From positions 1 to 64,000 of the forward strand of contig JAUSDY010000021.1 of assembly GCA_030650395.1 (NCBI GenBank): a stretch of DNA of 64,000 nt, read 5' to 3'. Within the stretch, counting starts at the first letter, position 1, and the number at the start of each line of letters is the position of its first letter. The notes under the pieces were generated by a model, which worked only from the letters and a program-made list of their open reading frames with translations, made no database searches and was not told the origin of the DNA. The stretch is from Acidobacteriota bacterium (GTDB lineage: Bacteria > Acidobacteriota > Vicinamibacteria > Vicinamibacterales > UBA2999). Positions 25,738 through 33,924 of this stretch are shown here, piece by piece. Both the position numbers and the translations under genes were made by a program.

Positions 25738-25824
25738 GGAGAGATGTCCGAGTGGTTGAAGGAGCACGCTTGGAAAGCGTGTGTACGAGAAATCGTACCA
25801 AGGGTTCGAATCCCTTTCTCTCCG
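25738..25824 (+). tRNA. tRNA-Ser (anticodon GGA)
   Basis: 87 bases forming a complete class II tRNA: acceptor GGAGAGA pairs with TCTCTCC, D-arm, anticodon stem CACGC/GCGTG with loop TTGGAAA (anticodon GGA at 25772-25774, reading UCC/UCU), a long variable arm (TGTACGAGAAATCGTACCA) and T-arm GGGTTCGAATCCC. The discriminator is G and CCA is not encoded. The first half plus six upstream bases is duplicated at 23637-23681. Confidence 0.97.
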
Positions 25825-25830
25825 CACTCC

Positions 25831-26517
25831 TCACCGTGCAAGAGCGTCCTGCCCGAGGATCTCGTCAGTTGGGGTTGAGACCAATTCGGCTGACGATCGG
25901 TTGAGGCGTTTCATCGCAAGATCCACCAGATACGTTCCAGCTTTTAGTCCAATCCAGCGTCGCCCGTCAGGATGCCGCGACAACCAATCGGCGCGATTTG
26001 CAGTCGGTGGCTGCTTCGCGAGTTCGTCCACCCAATTCGACACGTCGCCAGGGTACTCAGCCCACAAGGGCGAAACCCCGGCAAAGTCGCGCTCGAACGC
26101 GGTCGCCAGCCCCTCAGTGACGACGTGATCCATGAGAGTCCGGGAATTGACTGCGCTGCCACGAACCAGATGATGAAACTCGTGGAAGAGTGCGCCTCGA
26201 AGATGGGTCTCGGCAATCCTAAGCACTCCTTGCGCGTTGTCAGGGTCGACGGTCCACGACACCCAGTCTGGCGACACGGCTGCCGCGGTTGCCCCTAATT
26301 CCGGTATGACGTCCTTGCCAGACTGAACCCGCAAGGTGATTCGGGAAGCGAGCGCTGGTAAGGATCGTCTCGCATCAATCGCCGCCAATCCGGCGATTCG
26401 AGCAATGGTTCGTCGCTCAGTCGCCGAGAAGGGGTATGAGCCGACGAACTGCGTCTGAATGCCCTTGGTCGAGGAACCGCATGCGCAAAGCAGCGAGACG
26501 GCGAGTACTCGCCACAT
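25831..26517 (-). CDS. DUF2268-like putative zinc protease lipoprotein
   Basis: 228 residues. A lipoprotein signal is present ([15 protein letters not shown], lipobox LCAC). The central segment has HEFHHLVRG followed by [13 protein letters not shown], i.e. an HExxH-type zinc site with a downstream glutamate as in DUF2268 predicted metalloproteases. [12 protein letters not shown] and the C-terminal [19 protein letters not shown] segment also fit. Lipid-anchored envelope enzyme; no substrate known. It follows tRNA-Ser by 6 bases on the opposite strand. Confidence 0.75.
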   Translation of the reverse strand: MWRVLAVSLLCACGSSTKGIQTQFVGSYPFSATERRTIARIAGLAAIDARRSLPALASRITLRVQSGKDVIPELGATAAAVSPDWVSWTVDPDNAQGVLRIAETHLRGALFHEFHHLVRGSAVNSRTLMDHVVTEGLATAFERDFAGVSPLWAEYPGDVSNWVDELAKQPPTANRADWLSRHPDGRRWIGLKAGTYLVDLAMKRLNRSSAELVSTPTDEILGQDALAR

Positions 26518-26660
26518 CAGCGTTGCGCAATCGCGCGACGGTGGAGCGCGTCATGCGCCGCGGCCGATTCCGAGCGCGAGGTTAATCCCGCTCGTTGTGA
26601 ACTGAACCCTGACACTCGAGCTGCGCGCCAAACCTTGAACATCCGCGCCGTCAGCCCGGC

Positions 26661-27251
26661 TTATTTGCGGCGTCGCGGTACGCCGAGCTCGGCCAGCTTG
26701 GCCGCGACGGCCTGGCCATGAGTTGCGGGGCTGACATGCTTGTCGATGTACAGGATCTTCCCGTCGGGCCCGATGTAGAACGTCCAGCGAGAAGCGAACG
26801 GCTGATCGACATCAACCACGCCGTAGGCCTTGGCCACCTCTTTCGAGGGATCGCTCAGGAGCGGATAGTCGACGCCGAGCGATTGCGCGAAAGATTTGTT
26901 CGTCTCCGGGGTATCGACACTAACGGAAAAGTAAGCCACGTCGAACGGTCGGATTTCATCGCCACTCTCACGGAGTGACTGGCATTCGGCCGTTCAAGGA
27001 CCGGTGAAGGCCTTGGCGAACCAGGCCAGCACCACCGCCTGGCGTCCCTTGAAATCCGCGAGGCGGTAGGTCTTGCCATCCGTACCCGGGAGCGAAAAAT
27101 CGGGAGCGACATCGCCGACTTTCAACTCGTGCACACCCGGAATCGCGGCGTCCCTGGCATCGGCCGCGGAGGAGGGCGCGGACTGGCCCTGACACGACGA
27201 GACCAGGACGGTGATGACAATAAACGCGCCAACCGGATGACGGCTTCGCAT
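26661..27251 (-). CDS. Peroxiredoxin-like lipoprotein, probable selenoprotein (UGA = Sec86)
   Basis: One continuous frame of 197 codons interrupted only by TGA at codon 86 (26994-26996). Signal and lipobox (VITVLVSSC), then the redoxin fold: [38 protein letters not shown], then [57 protein letters not shown]. In homologues the residue at the UGA is the peroxidatic cysteine (FTGGCTAEC type), so UGA replaces exactly the catalytic residue and reads as selenocysteine. A hairpin meeting the bacterial SECIS rules starts ten bases after the UGA. Reading it as a nonsense mutation would need coincidence. Expected role: peroxide reduction at the envelope. Confidence 0.85.
26961..26983 (-). promoter_or_regulatory. 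Bacterial SECIS-like hairpin in the peroxiredoxin gene
   Basis: Minus-strand sequence ten bases after the UGA: GCCA, four-base bulge GTCA, CTC, apical loop CGTGA, GAG, TGGC. Seven base pairs, a three-pair upper stem, a G in the first two loop positions and 21 bases from UGA to loop, all inside the ranges I recall for bacterial SECIS elements. Confidence 0.75.
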
Positions 27252-27278
27252 CGCTGAGAGAATAGCACGCCGCGCCTC

Positions 27279-27284
27279 TATAAT
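27279..27284 (+). promoter_or_regulatory. Possible -10 box upstream of the kinase gene
   Basis: TATAAT occurs 47 bases before the kinase GTG, in the divergent gap between it and the peroxiredoxin gene. No convincing -35 hexamer is seen 17 bases upstream, so this is weak. Confidence 0.25.
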
Positions 27285-27330
27285 CGGGCATCACCATGGG
27301 CTGTGCCGCGTCGATTCGGGACTGTTACTT

Positions 27331-29979
27331 GTGCGCCTGACTAACGGTGCGAAACTCGGCTGGTACGAAATCATCGAGCCGCTCGGCGAAGGCGGGATGG
27401 GCGAAGTGTATCGCGCGCGAGATGGCCGCCTCCAGCGCGACGTCGCCCTGAAGATCATCCATCCCGATCTGACCGGAAGCGATCCCCTGGTACGGTTTCG
27501 CCGGGAAGCGCGCGTGCTGGCGTCGCTGTGCCATCCCAACGTCGCGAACGTCTACGAGTTCGACGAGCTGGCCGAAACCGCATTCATCGTGATGGAGCTC
27601 GTGCCAGGTCAGACCCTGGCGAGCCGGCTCGCGCGCGGGCCGATGCCGATCGCCGAGGCATTACGAGTGGCCGGGCAGGTCGCCTCCGCGCTCCAGGCCG
27701 TCCACGACAAAGGCATCATTCATCGCGATCTCAAGCCCGCCAACATCAAGATCACCAGTGATGGTCTCGTCAAGGTCCTGGATTTTGGACTGGCGAAGCA
27801 CACCGAAGAGTCGCCGACGCCCGCCGATCATCCAACGATGACGGCCGACAACACCCGTGCCGGTGTCGTTCTTGGCACTGCGGCCTACATGAGTCCCGAA
27901 CAGGCGCGCGGCTGGGAGGTCGATCGCCGGACCGACGTGTGGTCGTTCGGCTGCGTACTGTTCGAGATGCTGACCGGAGGGCGCGCGTTCGCGGCGACCA
28001 CGCAGGCCGACACGATCGCTGCGGTACTCGAGCGCGAGGTGGACTGGAGCGCGCTGCCCCAGTCGACGCCGCCCAGCATCGCGCGGCTCCTCCGCCGATG
28101 CCTGACGCGCGATCCCAAGCGCCGGTTACGCGACATTGGCGATGTGCAGCTCGAGTTGGAAGACGCGCTCACGGAATCTCCATCCGATCGCGCGAACCCT
28201 GCCGCCGATCCGCGTTCGACCTCACGCCGCGGCGTGATGGCTGGGACCGTCTTCGCGACCGGACTGCTGATCGGCGGCGCGGCGATATGGCTCGGCCGAC
28301 CGCAACCGCAGACGCCGGGTACCGCCGTGCATTTCGTGGTGCCGCTGCCTTCGACAGCGCAACTCGCCGGACTCGATTTTCCAGGCCTGGCAATTTCTCC
28401 AGATGGCGCGACGCTGGCGTATGTGGCCAGCCGTGACAATCAGACGCAGTTATTTGTCCGTCCGATGAACGCCCTCGAGTCGAAACCCCTGCCGGGTACG
28501 ACCAATGCGGTAGCCCCGTTCTTCTCCCCTGACGGCCGCTGGATCGCATTCTTCGCCGGCGGCGAGCTCAAGAAGGTCGCGCTGTCGGGCGGTACGCCCG
28601 TCACGTTGTGCGAAGCGCCGGTCGGTCTCGGCGGCAGCTGGAATCAGGACGACGTGATTGTCTTTGCGGCTACGACCGGGTCCGGCATCTCGCAAGTCTC
28701 GGCGTTCGGCGGCCGTCCGCAGCGCATCTCGAGTCTCGACGACGCCAAGGGCGAGTTCAGCCATCGTTGGCCAGAGTGGTTGCCTGCCGCCAAAGCGATT
28801 CTGTACACCGTCGGCACCGTCGGCAGTTGGAACGACGCACAGATCGTGGCACAGTCGCTCGCGACCGGCGAACGAACTGTCGTGGTCCAGGGCGGCAGCA
28901 ATCCTCGCTATCTCGCCAGCGGCCACCTGCTCTATGTGCGTAATGGCACCATCATGAGCGTGCCGTTCGATGCCGACGGCCTGACCGTCACCGGCACCGC
29001 CGTTGCTGTCCTGGAGGGCGTGATGCAGTCGTCGGATGGCGCCGCGCAGTTCAGCATTTCGCCAAACGGTCACGCGGCGTATGTGGAAGGTGGATTGGGA
29101 TCGGAGGGACGCCGCCTCGTGATGGTCGGCCGCGACGGGGGGGTCACGCCGCTGTCCGCGCCGCCGCAGGCATATCGATGGCCGCGCGTGTCGCCCGACG
29201 GCCAGAAGGTTCTGGTGACGGTCGAAGGACCGCCGCCTGATCTATGGCTCTACGATCTGCGGTCGGGTGCGGCGACGCAGCTGACATTTGACGCCGGTGC
29301 GACCTTCGCCGCCTGGACCCGGGACGGGCAACGCGTCATCTACACCTCGTCCAGGAATGGGCCGCCGAATCTCTTCGTCACCCCGATCACACAACCGGCA
29401 TCGGCCGAAAGGGTCGTCTCGGGCGATCACATGCAGATCGCGGGGTCGTGGTCTGCTGACGGTGACACACTGGCGTTTGTCGAGCGTCGCCCAGACACCG
29501 GACGCGACATCCTGCTGATTTCGCCACGCGCACGCCGGCCAGCGCAGCCGTGGCTCGCATCGCCATCCGACGAAAGTACTCCGCGCATTTCACCCGACGG
29601 CCGGTGGCTCGCGTATGTCTCGAACCAATCGGGTCAAGACGAGGTCTACGTCAAATCCGTCGCGGACGCCGAACGTGTGCATCCGATCTCAACCGGTGGA
29701 GGCGCTGAACCGGTGTGGGGCACAGACCCGAAGGAGCTGTTCTATCGCAATCCAGACGGGATGATGCTGGCCATCTTCGAAGGCACAACGGCCCGCGAGT
29801 CTCGGGCGCAACTGCTCTTCAAGGGTGAGTTCGCGGGAGGCACCATCGACTCGCCCAACTACGACGTGATGCCCGATGGCCAGCGGTTCATCATGATTCA
29901 GCGTCAGTCGGCCGCCCCCACGACGCTGCATGTGCTGATGAATTGGTTCGACCGTTCACGCCTCGCATCATCGCCCTGA
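27331..29979 (+). CDS. Ser/Thr protein kinase with C-terminal WD40-like propeller
   Basis: 882 residues. The kinase domain (~10-275) has the glycine loop GEGGMGEVYRARD, VALKIIHPD, catalytic HRDLKPANIKI, DFG in VLDFGLAKH, and the activation region MSPEQARGWEVDRRTDVWSF. A single transmembrane helix (GTVFATGLLIGGAAIWLG, ~305-325) leads to an extracytoplasmic beta-propeller of PD40/TolB-like blades (FSPDGRWIAFF, VSPDGQKVLVTVEG, ISPDGRWLAYVSNQSGQDEV). This kinase-propeller architecture is a hallmark of Acidobacteriota. The propeller is presumed to sense a ligand. It converges on, and overlaps by 12 bases, the HMA lipoprotein gene. Confidence 0.93.
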   Translation: MRLTNGAKLGWYEIIEPLGEGGMGEVYRARDGRLQRDVALKIIHPDLTGSDPLVRFRREARVLASLCHPNVANVYEFDELAETAFIVMELVPGQTLASRLARGPMPIAEALRVAGQVASALQAVHDKGIIHRDLKPANIKITSDGLVKVLDFGLAKHTEESPTPADHPTMTADNTRAGVVLGTAAYMSPEQARGWEVDRRTDVWSFGCVLFEMLTGGRAFAATTQADTIAAVLEREVDWSALPQSTPPSIARLLRRCLTRDPKRRLRDIGDVQLELEDALTESPSDRANPAADPRSTSRRGVMAGTVFATGLLIGGAAIWLGRPQPQTPGTAVHFVVPLPSTAQLAGLDFPGLAISPDGATLAYVASRDNQTQLFVRPMNALESKPLPGTTNAVAPFFSPDGRWIAFFAGGELKKVALSGGTPVTLCEAPVGLGGSWNQDDVIVFAATTGSGISQVSAFGGRPQRISSLDDAKGEFSHRWPEWLPAAKAILYTVGTVGSWNDAQIVAQSLATGERTVVVQGGSNPRYLASGHLLYVRNGTIMSVPFDADGLTVTGTAVAVLEGVMQSSDGAAQFSISPNGHAAYVEGGLGSEGRRLVMVGRDGGVTPLSAPPQAYRWPRVSPDGQKVLVTVEGPPPDLWLYDLRSGAATQLTFDAGATFAAWTRDGQRVIYTSSRNGPPNLFVTPITQPASAERVVSGDHMQIAGSWSADGDTLAFVERRPDTGRDILLISPRARRPAQPWLASPSDESTPRISPDGRWLAYVSNQSGQDEVYVKSVADAERVHPISTGGGAEPVWGTDPKELFYRNPDGMMLAIFEGTTARESRAQLLFKGEFAGGTIDSPNYDVMPDGQRFIMIQRQSAAPTTLHVLMNWFDRSRLASSP

Positions 29980-30318
29980 GCCGCCAGGCTGCGGCGCAAC
30001 TTTGACGGTAGCCTTGTACGGAAGCGGGCCCACGGGTGCGGCGGCGGCGACGGCGCTAATCATGGCTTGAGTCGTGGCCGGCGGATCGTAGGTCACGATG
30101 GCCTCACTGGTCTCGAGCGAGACCTGAACTCGCGTCACGCCTTTGACCTCGAGCAGTGCAGACCGCACTGCCGAAATGCAGCCTTCTCAGGTCATGCCTT
30201 CGATGGCGAGTGTGACCGTTCCCGGCTTGGGTGGCTGGTCAGGCTCGCGCGCGCCGCTACAGGACGCCACCAGCGTCGCGCCGATCATCACTAACCAGGC
30301 TCGTCTTGCGATCTGCAT
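29968..30318 (-). CDS. Heavy-metal-associated domain lipoprotein, probable selenoprotein (UGA = Sec44)
   Basis: A 117-codon frame interrupted only by TGA at codon 44 (30187-30189). Lipoprotein signal (WLVMIGATLVASC), then an HMA fold: GTVTLAIEGMT, UGA, EGC, ISAVRSALLEVKGVTRVQVS, LETSEAIVTYDPPATTQAM. In HMA/MerP/Atx1 proteins the loop is GMTCxxC, so UGA stands exactly at the first metal-binding cysteine, giving a UxxC site. A perfect 7-bp hairpin with loop GGTCT follows 15 bases later. UxxC MerP-like selenoproteins are, to my recollection, on record from environmental surveys. Expected function: periplasmic binding or shuttling of Cu, Hg or another soft metal. Confidence 0.87.
30153..30171 (-). 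promoter_or_regulatory. Bacterial SECIS element in the HMA gene
   Basis: GCAGTGC-GGTCT-GCACTGC on the minus strand: seven perfect base pairs and a five-base loop beginning GG, with 22 bases between UGA and loop. The GGUCU loop closed by G-C pairs resembles the E. coli fdhF SECIS apex as I remember it (AGGUCU). Confidence 0.85.
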
Positions 30319-30540
30319 CGTCCGCACAGTTTACGCTGGTTGAGCGTCGGGCGACGGCTAGAGGTCAGCGTCGCCGGGGCCAGCTCATCAGTTACAAGTG
30401 AGCACCACCTTTGCCGAGACCGCGCTCGCACACGCGAGGCTCGCGGGCGTGCCCCGAGAGCGCGTGATCAATTGCTGGCCGCTGGCGCGATTACGTGACT
30501 GGGCAGGCCGCCGCACTCGCGCGGCAGCCTAGAGTCTAGA
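30319..30540. other. Intergenic region with a possible gene relic
   Basis: A plus-strand frame at 30398-30532 (GTG start, 44 codons) reads TTFAETALAHARLAGVPRER and VINCWPLARLRDWAGR. Its composition looks coding, but no family is recognised and it ends at a repeat array. It may be a fragment of a lost gene. Nothing else stands out before the array. Confidence 0.3.
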
Positions 30541-30676
30541 GTTGAAAGTTGAAAGTTGAAGGTTGAAAGTTTTAGTTTCGAGTTCAGTTCTAAGTTTCAA
30601 GTTTTGAGTTGTAGAACTATGAACTAGAAACTGAAACTTCCAACTTTCAACTTTCAACTTTCAACTTACAACTTAC
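30541..30676. repeat. Long inverted 7-bp array (GTTGAAA unit)
   Basis: About nine left-hand units (GTTGAAA, GTTGAAG, GTTTTAG, GTTCAG and variants) followed by about nine complementary units (ACTAGAA, ACTGAAA, ACTTTCA, ACTTACA). The halves can form a hairpin of roughly 60 bp. Its end overlaps the stop codon of the reductase gene at 30673. Low GC compared with its surroundings. Confidence 0.88.
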
Positions 30677-31518
30677 GTGAGCGCAAGATGTTCGAACTTG
30701 ATTGGCTGGTCCGTCCCTGTCTCGGTCTTGCGCACGATCGTCGCGTACTTCGGCGGCTGCTTACCGCAGTAGAACGGCGTGTTCGGCTCTCCCCCGTCGA
30801 TCGCTGAAGTGGTCAGATAAAGATCCTGCACCAGCCACTGATCGATCAACGCCGTTGCGATAGTTCGCCCACCCACCGCTGATACCCGTTCGATACCATG
30901 GTCGGCGCGCAGGCGGGCGAGCGCGCCGCCGAGACCGCTCGCATCCGTCGGCACGACGGTGACCCACGGCCGGCGTAAAAACTCGGCCGCGTGCTTGGTG
31001 CGGCAGCCGGCGCCGGCAAGCATGAACACCGGCACCTCCGGCTCGTTGAAGACCATGCTGTCGAGATCGATGCGGCCGTCGTTCGACACCACGATCTGCG
31101 CGGGGTGCCGCGGCAACCCAAGCTCGCGGCGAAGCGACACGAGCTCGGGATGCCACACCGTGAAAAACACGGTGCGCCCGACCGTCGACGCACCCGCCAG
31201 CACGCCGTTGGCGGCGACACGTGACAGGCCTTCGTAGATCAGGTGCAGGTCGGTTGGCCCGCCACCGAGGTCGCCCGGATTATCGGCGCCGGTGTTGCCG
31301 TCTTTGGTGTGCACGAACACCAGCGACACCGCGGGGCGACTGGGAGGCGGAGGCGGCGGCTCGAACAGATGAAAATCGCCGTCGTAATATTTTCGCGACC
31401 ACGCATTGCCGATCGGCCGCACTGGCCACGCAGCCGAGCAGTCTTCAACAGTGGCAAGCGCGCGAATGCCTGCGCGGACCGCTTCTTCAGTTTTTCTATC
31501 CGCAAAGGCGCGATCCAT
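30673..31518 (-). CDS. RibD C-terminal-domain / dihydrofolate-reductase-like reductase
   Basis: 281 residues from the internal ATG (an upstream ATG at 31542 is possible). The core resembles RibD-C/DHFR-family proteins: PAVSLVFVHTKDGNTG, a GVLAGASTVGRT nucleotide loop, IVVSNDGRIDLDS, VPVFMLAGAG, GIERVSAVGGRTIATALIDQ and WLVQDLYLTTS. NADPH-dependent reductase of a pteridine- or pyrimidine-like substrate is inferred. There is no riboflavin gene nearby, and an N-terminal ~90-residue extension with a proline run (EPPPPPPSRP) is unusual. Confidence 0.75.
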   Translation of the reverse strand: MDRAFADRKTEEAVRAGIRALATVEDCSAAWPVRPIGNAWSRKYYDGDFHLFEPPPPPPSRPAVSLVFVHTKDGNTGADNPGDLGGGPTDLHLIYEGLSRVAANGVLAGASTVGRTVFFTVWHPELVSLRRELGLPRHPAQIVVSNDGRIDLDSMVFNEPEVPVFMLAGAGCRTKHAAEFLRRPWVTVVPTDASGLGGALARLRADHGIERVSAVGGRTIATALIDQWLVQDLYLTTSAIDGGEPNTPFYCGKQPPKYATIVRKTETGTDQPIKFEHLALT

Positions 31519-31602
31519 GCGCCCTATCCTAAATCTGTTCAATGGCTAGCGCGCGGGCGTGGAAGACGGCGCCCTGATTCAGCGGTATGCTCTAAAAACG
31601 CA

Positions 31603-33153
31603 ATGGCGATCCCGAACAGCTCCGACATCCTGCAAGCCGTGATCGGCGCGACGCCCGACGCAATTTTTGTGAAGGATCTCGACGGGCGCTATGTGCTGGT
31701 CAACGACGCGGCGGCGAAGTTTGTCGGGCGGCGGTCCCAGGACGTGGTCGGCAAGAACGACCTCGAGCTTTATCCGGAAGAGACCGCGCGCCGCTTCATG
31801 AAAGACGATCAGGAAGTGCTCGCGAGCGGCACGGCGCTGTCGTTCGAGGGTGTGGCCACCAGCTCGGCGGGCACGCAAGCCTACCTCGTGACCAAAGGCG
31901 TCTACCGCGACAACGACGGCAACATCCTCGGCATCTACGGCATCTCGCACGACATCATGGAGCTGCGCACCGCGCAGGATTCGCTGGAGCAAACGCGGGC
32001 GGCGCTGTTTCGAGTGCAGAAAATGGAAGCGGTCGGCCAGCTGACCGGCGGCATCGCGCACGACTTCAACAACATCCTGATGGTGATTCTCGGCAACCTG
32101 GAGCTGCTCAAGCTGCGGATGCCCGACGACGACCCGCAGGCGATCGAGCTGATCGACGAAACGCTGCGCGCCACGCGCCACGGCCAGGACCTGACCGGGG
32201 ACCTGCTCGCCTTCTCGCGCCGTCGTCAACTGAACCCCGAACCGGTCGGGATCAACGCACTCGTCGACAACATCGTGCGGCTGCTGGTGCGCACGCTCGG
32301 CGCCACCATCCGCGTCACCACCGCGACCAGCCGCGACGCCGGCGTCGCGCTGGTTGACCCGGCCGCGCTCGAGGCCGCCATCTTGAACGTCGCGCTCAAC
32401 GCGCGCGATGCCATGCCCGAGGGCGGCACGCTGACCATTCGCACCTCGAAGGTCGAGATCAGCGACGTGCCTCGGTCGGACGACGACCTCAGCATCGGGT
32501 CGTACGCCATGCTCGCGCTGCAAGACACCGGCACCGGCATGCCACCCGACGTCGTCGCACGAGCCTTCGAGCCGTTCTTCACGACCAAGACCGGCGGCGG
32601 TGGCAGCGGCCTGGGCCTCAGCATGGTCTACGGCTTCGCCAAGCAGTCGGGCGGCACCGTGACGATCGCGTCAGAGCCGGGCCGCGGCACCACCGTGATC
32701 ATCTTCCTGCCGCTGACCAAGACCGAGCCGCGCGTGGCGGCCGTGCCCGCATTGCCGGTGACGCCGAACATCGTGATGCGCACCATCCTGCTCGTCGAAG
32801 ACGAAGCCGCGGTGCGTACGACGGTGCGCCGGCAGCTCGAGACGCTCGGCCACAAGGTGCAGGTGGCCGCCAGTGCGGCCGACGCGCTGACGATCCTGAA
32901 GAGCGCCGATCAGCCCGAGGTGTTGCTGACCGACGTGGTACTCGGAACGGGAATGAACGGGATCGACCTGGCCGACGCCGCGCGCGTCTTCCTGCCGGGC
33001 CTGCCGGTGATTTTTATGTCGGGATTTACGTCCGTGCCCGAGGCGCAGCAGCGCATCCGCGAAACGGGCGCGCCGCTACCGTCGAAGCCGTCGACGATTT
33101 CACAAATGGAGCGAGCGTTGAACGCCGTCCTGGAGAAGGACGGGGGCGCTTAG
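31603..33153 (+). CDS. Hybrid sensor histidine kinase/response regulator with PAS domain
   Basis: 516 residues, no transmembrane segment. PAS domain (~8-125: AVIGATPDAIFVKDLDGRYV, VGKNDLELYPEE, GNILGIYGISHDI), histidine kinase core with H-box GGIAHDFNNIL, N-box LNVALNARDAMPEGG, DTGTGM and GGGGSGLGLSMVYGF, then a C-terminal receiver domain (ILLVEDEAAVRTTVRRQLE, LLTDVVLG, IFMSGFTS). Soluble phosphorelay protein; the PAS domain may bind a small ligand or sense redox state. The downstream MEDS gene is on the opposite strand. Confidence 0.92.
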   Translation: MAIPNSSDILQAVIGATPDAIFVKDLDGRYVLVNDAAAKFVGRRSQDVVGKNDLELYPEETARRFMKDDQEVLASGTALSFEGVATSSAGTQAYLVTKGVYRDNDGNILGIYGISHDIMELRTAQDSLEQTRAALFRVQKMEAVGQLTGGIAHDFNNILMVILGNLELLKLRMPDDDPQAIELIDETLRATRHGQDLTGDLLAFSRRRQLNPEPVGINALVDNIVRLLVRTLGATIRVTTATSRDAGVALVDPAALEAAILNVALNARDAMPEGGTLTIRTSKVEISDVPRSDDDLSIGSYAMLALQDTGTGMPPDVVARAFEPFFTTKTGGGGSGLGLSMVYGFAKQSGGTVTIASEPGRGTTVIIFLPLTKTEPRVAAVPALPVTPNIVMRTILLVEDEAAVRTTVRRQLETLGHKVQVAASAADALTILKSADQPEVLLTDVVLGTGMNGIDLADAARVFLPGLPVIFMSGFTSVPEAQQRIRETGAPLPSKPSTISQMERALNAVLEKDGGA

Positions 33154-33182
33154 AGCGCCCTCAACACCCTTAATCTAAGGGG

Positions 33183-33836
33183 TTACTGCGGCTGCTGCGA
33201 GACGCCGGGCGTGAAGCGCCACGGCAAGCTCTTACCCTCGGGCGCCTTTTTGGCCTGCGCGGTGAGGAACGTGCCGAGCTCGTCGGCGGCAGCGGTGTGC
33301 ATATGCGCGTGCGCGTCACAAATGGCGCGTAGCGCCGCAGCCGAGCGATGGTCGCCGAAGTGCGCCGAGGTGTAGCCGCAAAATAAGTCGAACGGCGTGC
33401 GGTCGGCAATGCCGTTCCACAGCTCTTCCAGGCGATGGGCGCCGCGGTAGTTGCCGGCTTCTGCGAGCACATCGACCATTTCGCCGGAGATATGCAGGCG
33501 GCCGGGACGCTGCGCGAGCCGCGCGACAAGCGCGCCCACGACGTCTTCGAGCTTGGCGGGGTCGGGTGCGTTGCCGCGCATGAACTTGGCGAGCGTTTCA
33601 GCGGCGTCGAGAACCGTCAGCGTGCCGTTGGCGATGGCCTTGTCAATCTCGATGCCTTCGCACTCAAGCAGCTTCTTGGTGGCCTCCCAATTGGCCGGTT
33701 TGGCAACGACCAGGACGCTGTTGCCATGTCGGAGTCCCTGCAGCAGGTAGGTCGATATTCCAGCGGCGCGCGACGCTACCGAATCGAACAGTTGCACACT
33801 ATGACCCGGCGCCGCACCCGTGCTAGTTTTCATCAC
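33183..33836 (-). CDS. MEDS domain sensory protein
   Basis: 217 residues. HSVQLFDSVASRAAGISTYL, LQGLRHGNSVLVVAKPANW, LDAAETLAKFMR, GRLHISGEMVDVLAEAGNYR and DLFCGYTSAHF match the MEDS (DcmR-like) sensory domain, a RecA-like fold that usually precedes an HTH or kinase domain. Here it stands alone. It is convergent with the hybrid histidine kinase, and a functional link is possible but unproven. Confidence 0.82.
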   Translation of the reverse strand: MMKTSTGAAPGHSVQLFDSVASRAAGISTYLLQGLRHGNSVLVVAKPANWEATKKLLECEGIEIDKAIANGTLTVLDAAETLAKFMRGNAPDPAKLEDVVGALVARLAQRPGRLHISGEMVDVLAEAGNYRGAHRLEELWNGIADRTPFDLFCGYTSAHFGDHRSAAALRAICDAHAHMHTAAADELGTFLTAQAKKAPEGKSLPWRFTPGVSQQPQ

Positions 33837-33924
33837 CGATACCCAGAATAGACGCCGCCCCTGAACAAATTCAAGGTCAGCCTTAACGAGTCGCTGGGAT
33901 TACAGCCGAGCTGGCTGCCGCTAT

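Noticed and set aside
25431-25904. Plus-strand open frame across tRNA-Ser
   Set aside because: It overlaps the whole tRNA and part of the DUF2268 gene, and its translation has no recognisable domain.
26661-27251. Peroxiredoxin as two genes or a nonsense pseudogene
   Set aside because: The UGA is exactly at the catalytic cysteine, the frame is unbroken on both sides, a SECIS-like hairpin follows, and a second gene 3 kb away shows the same arrangement.
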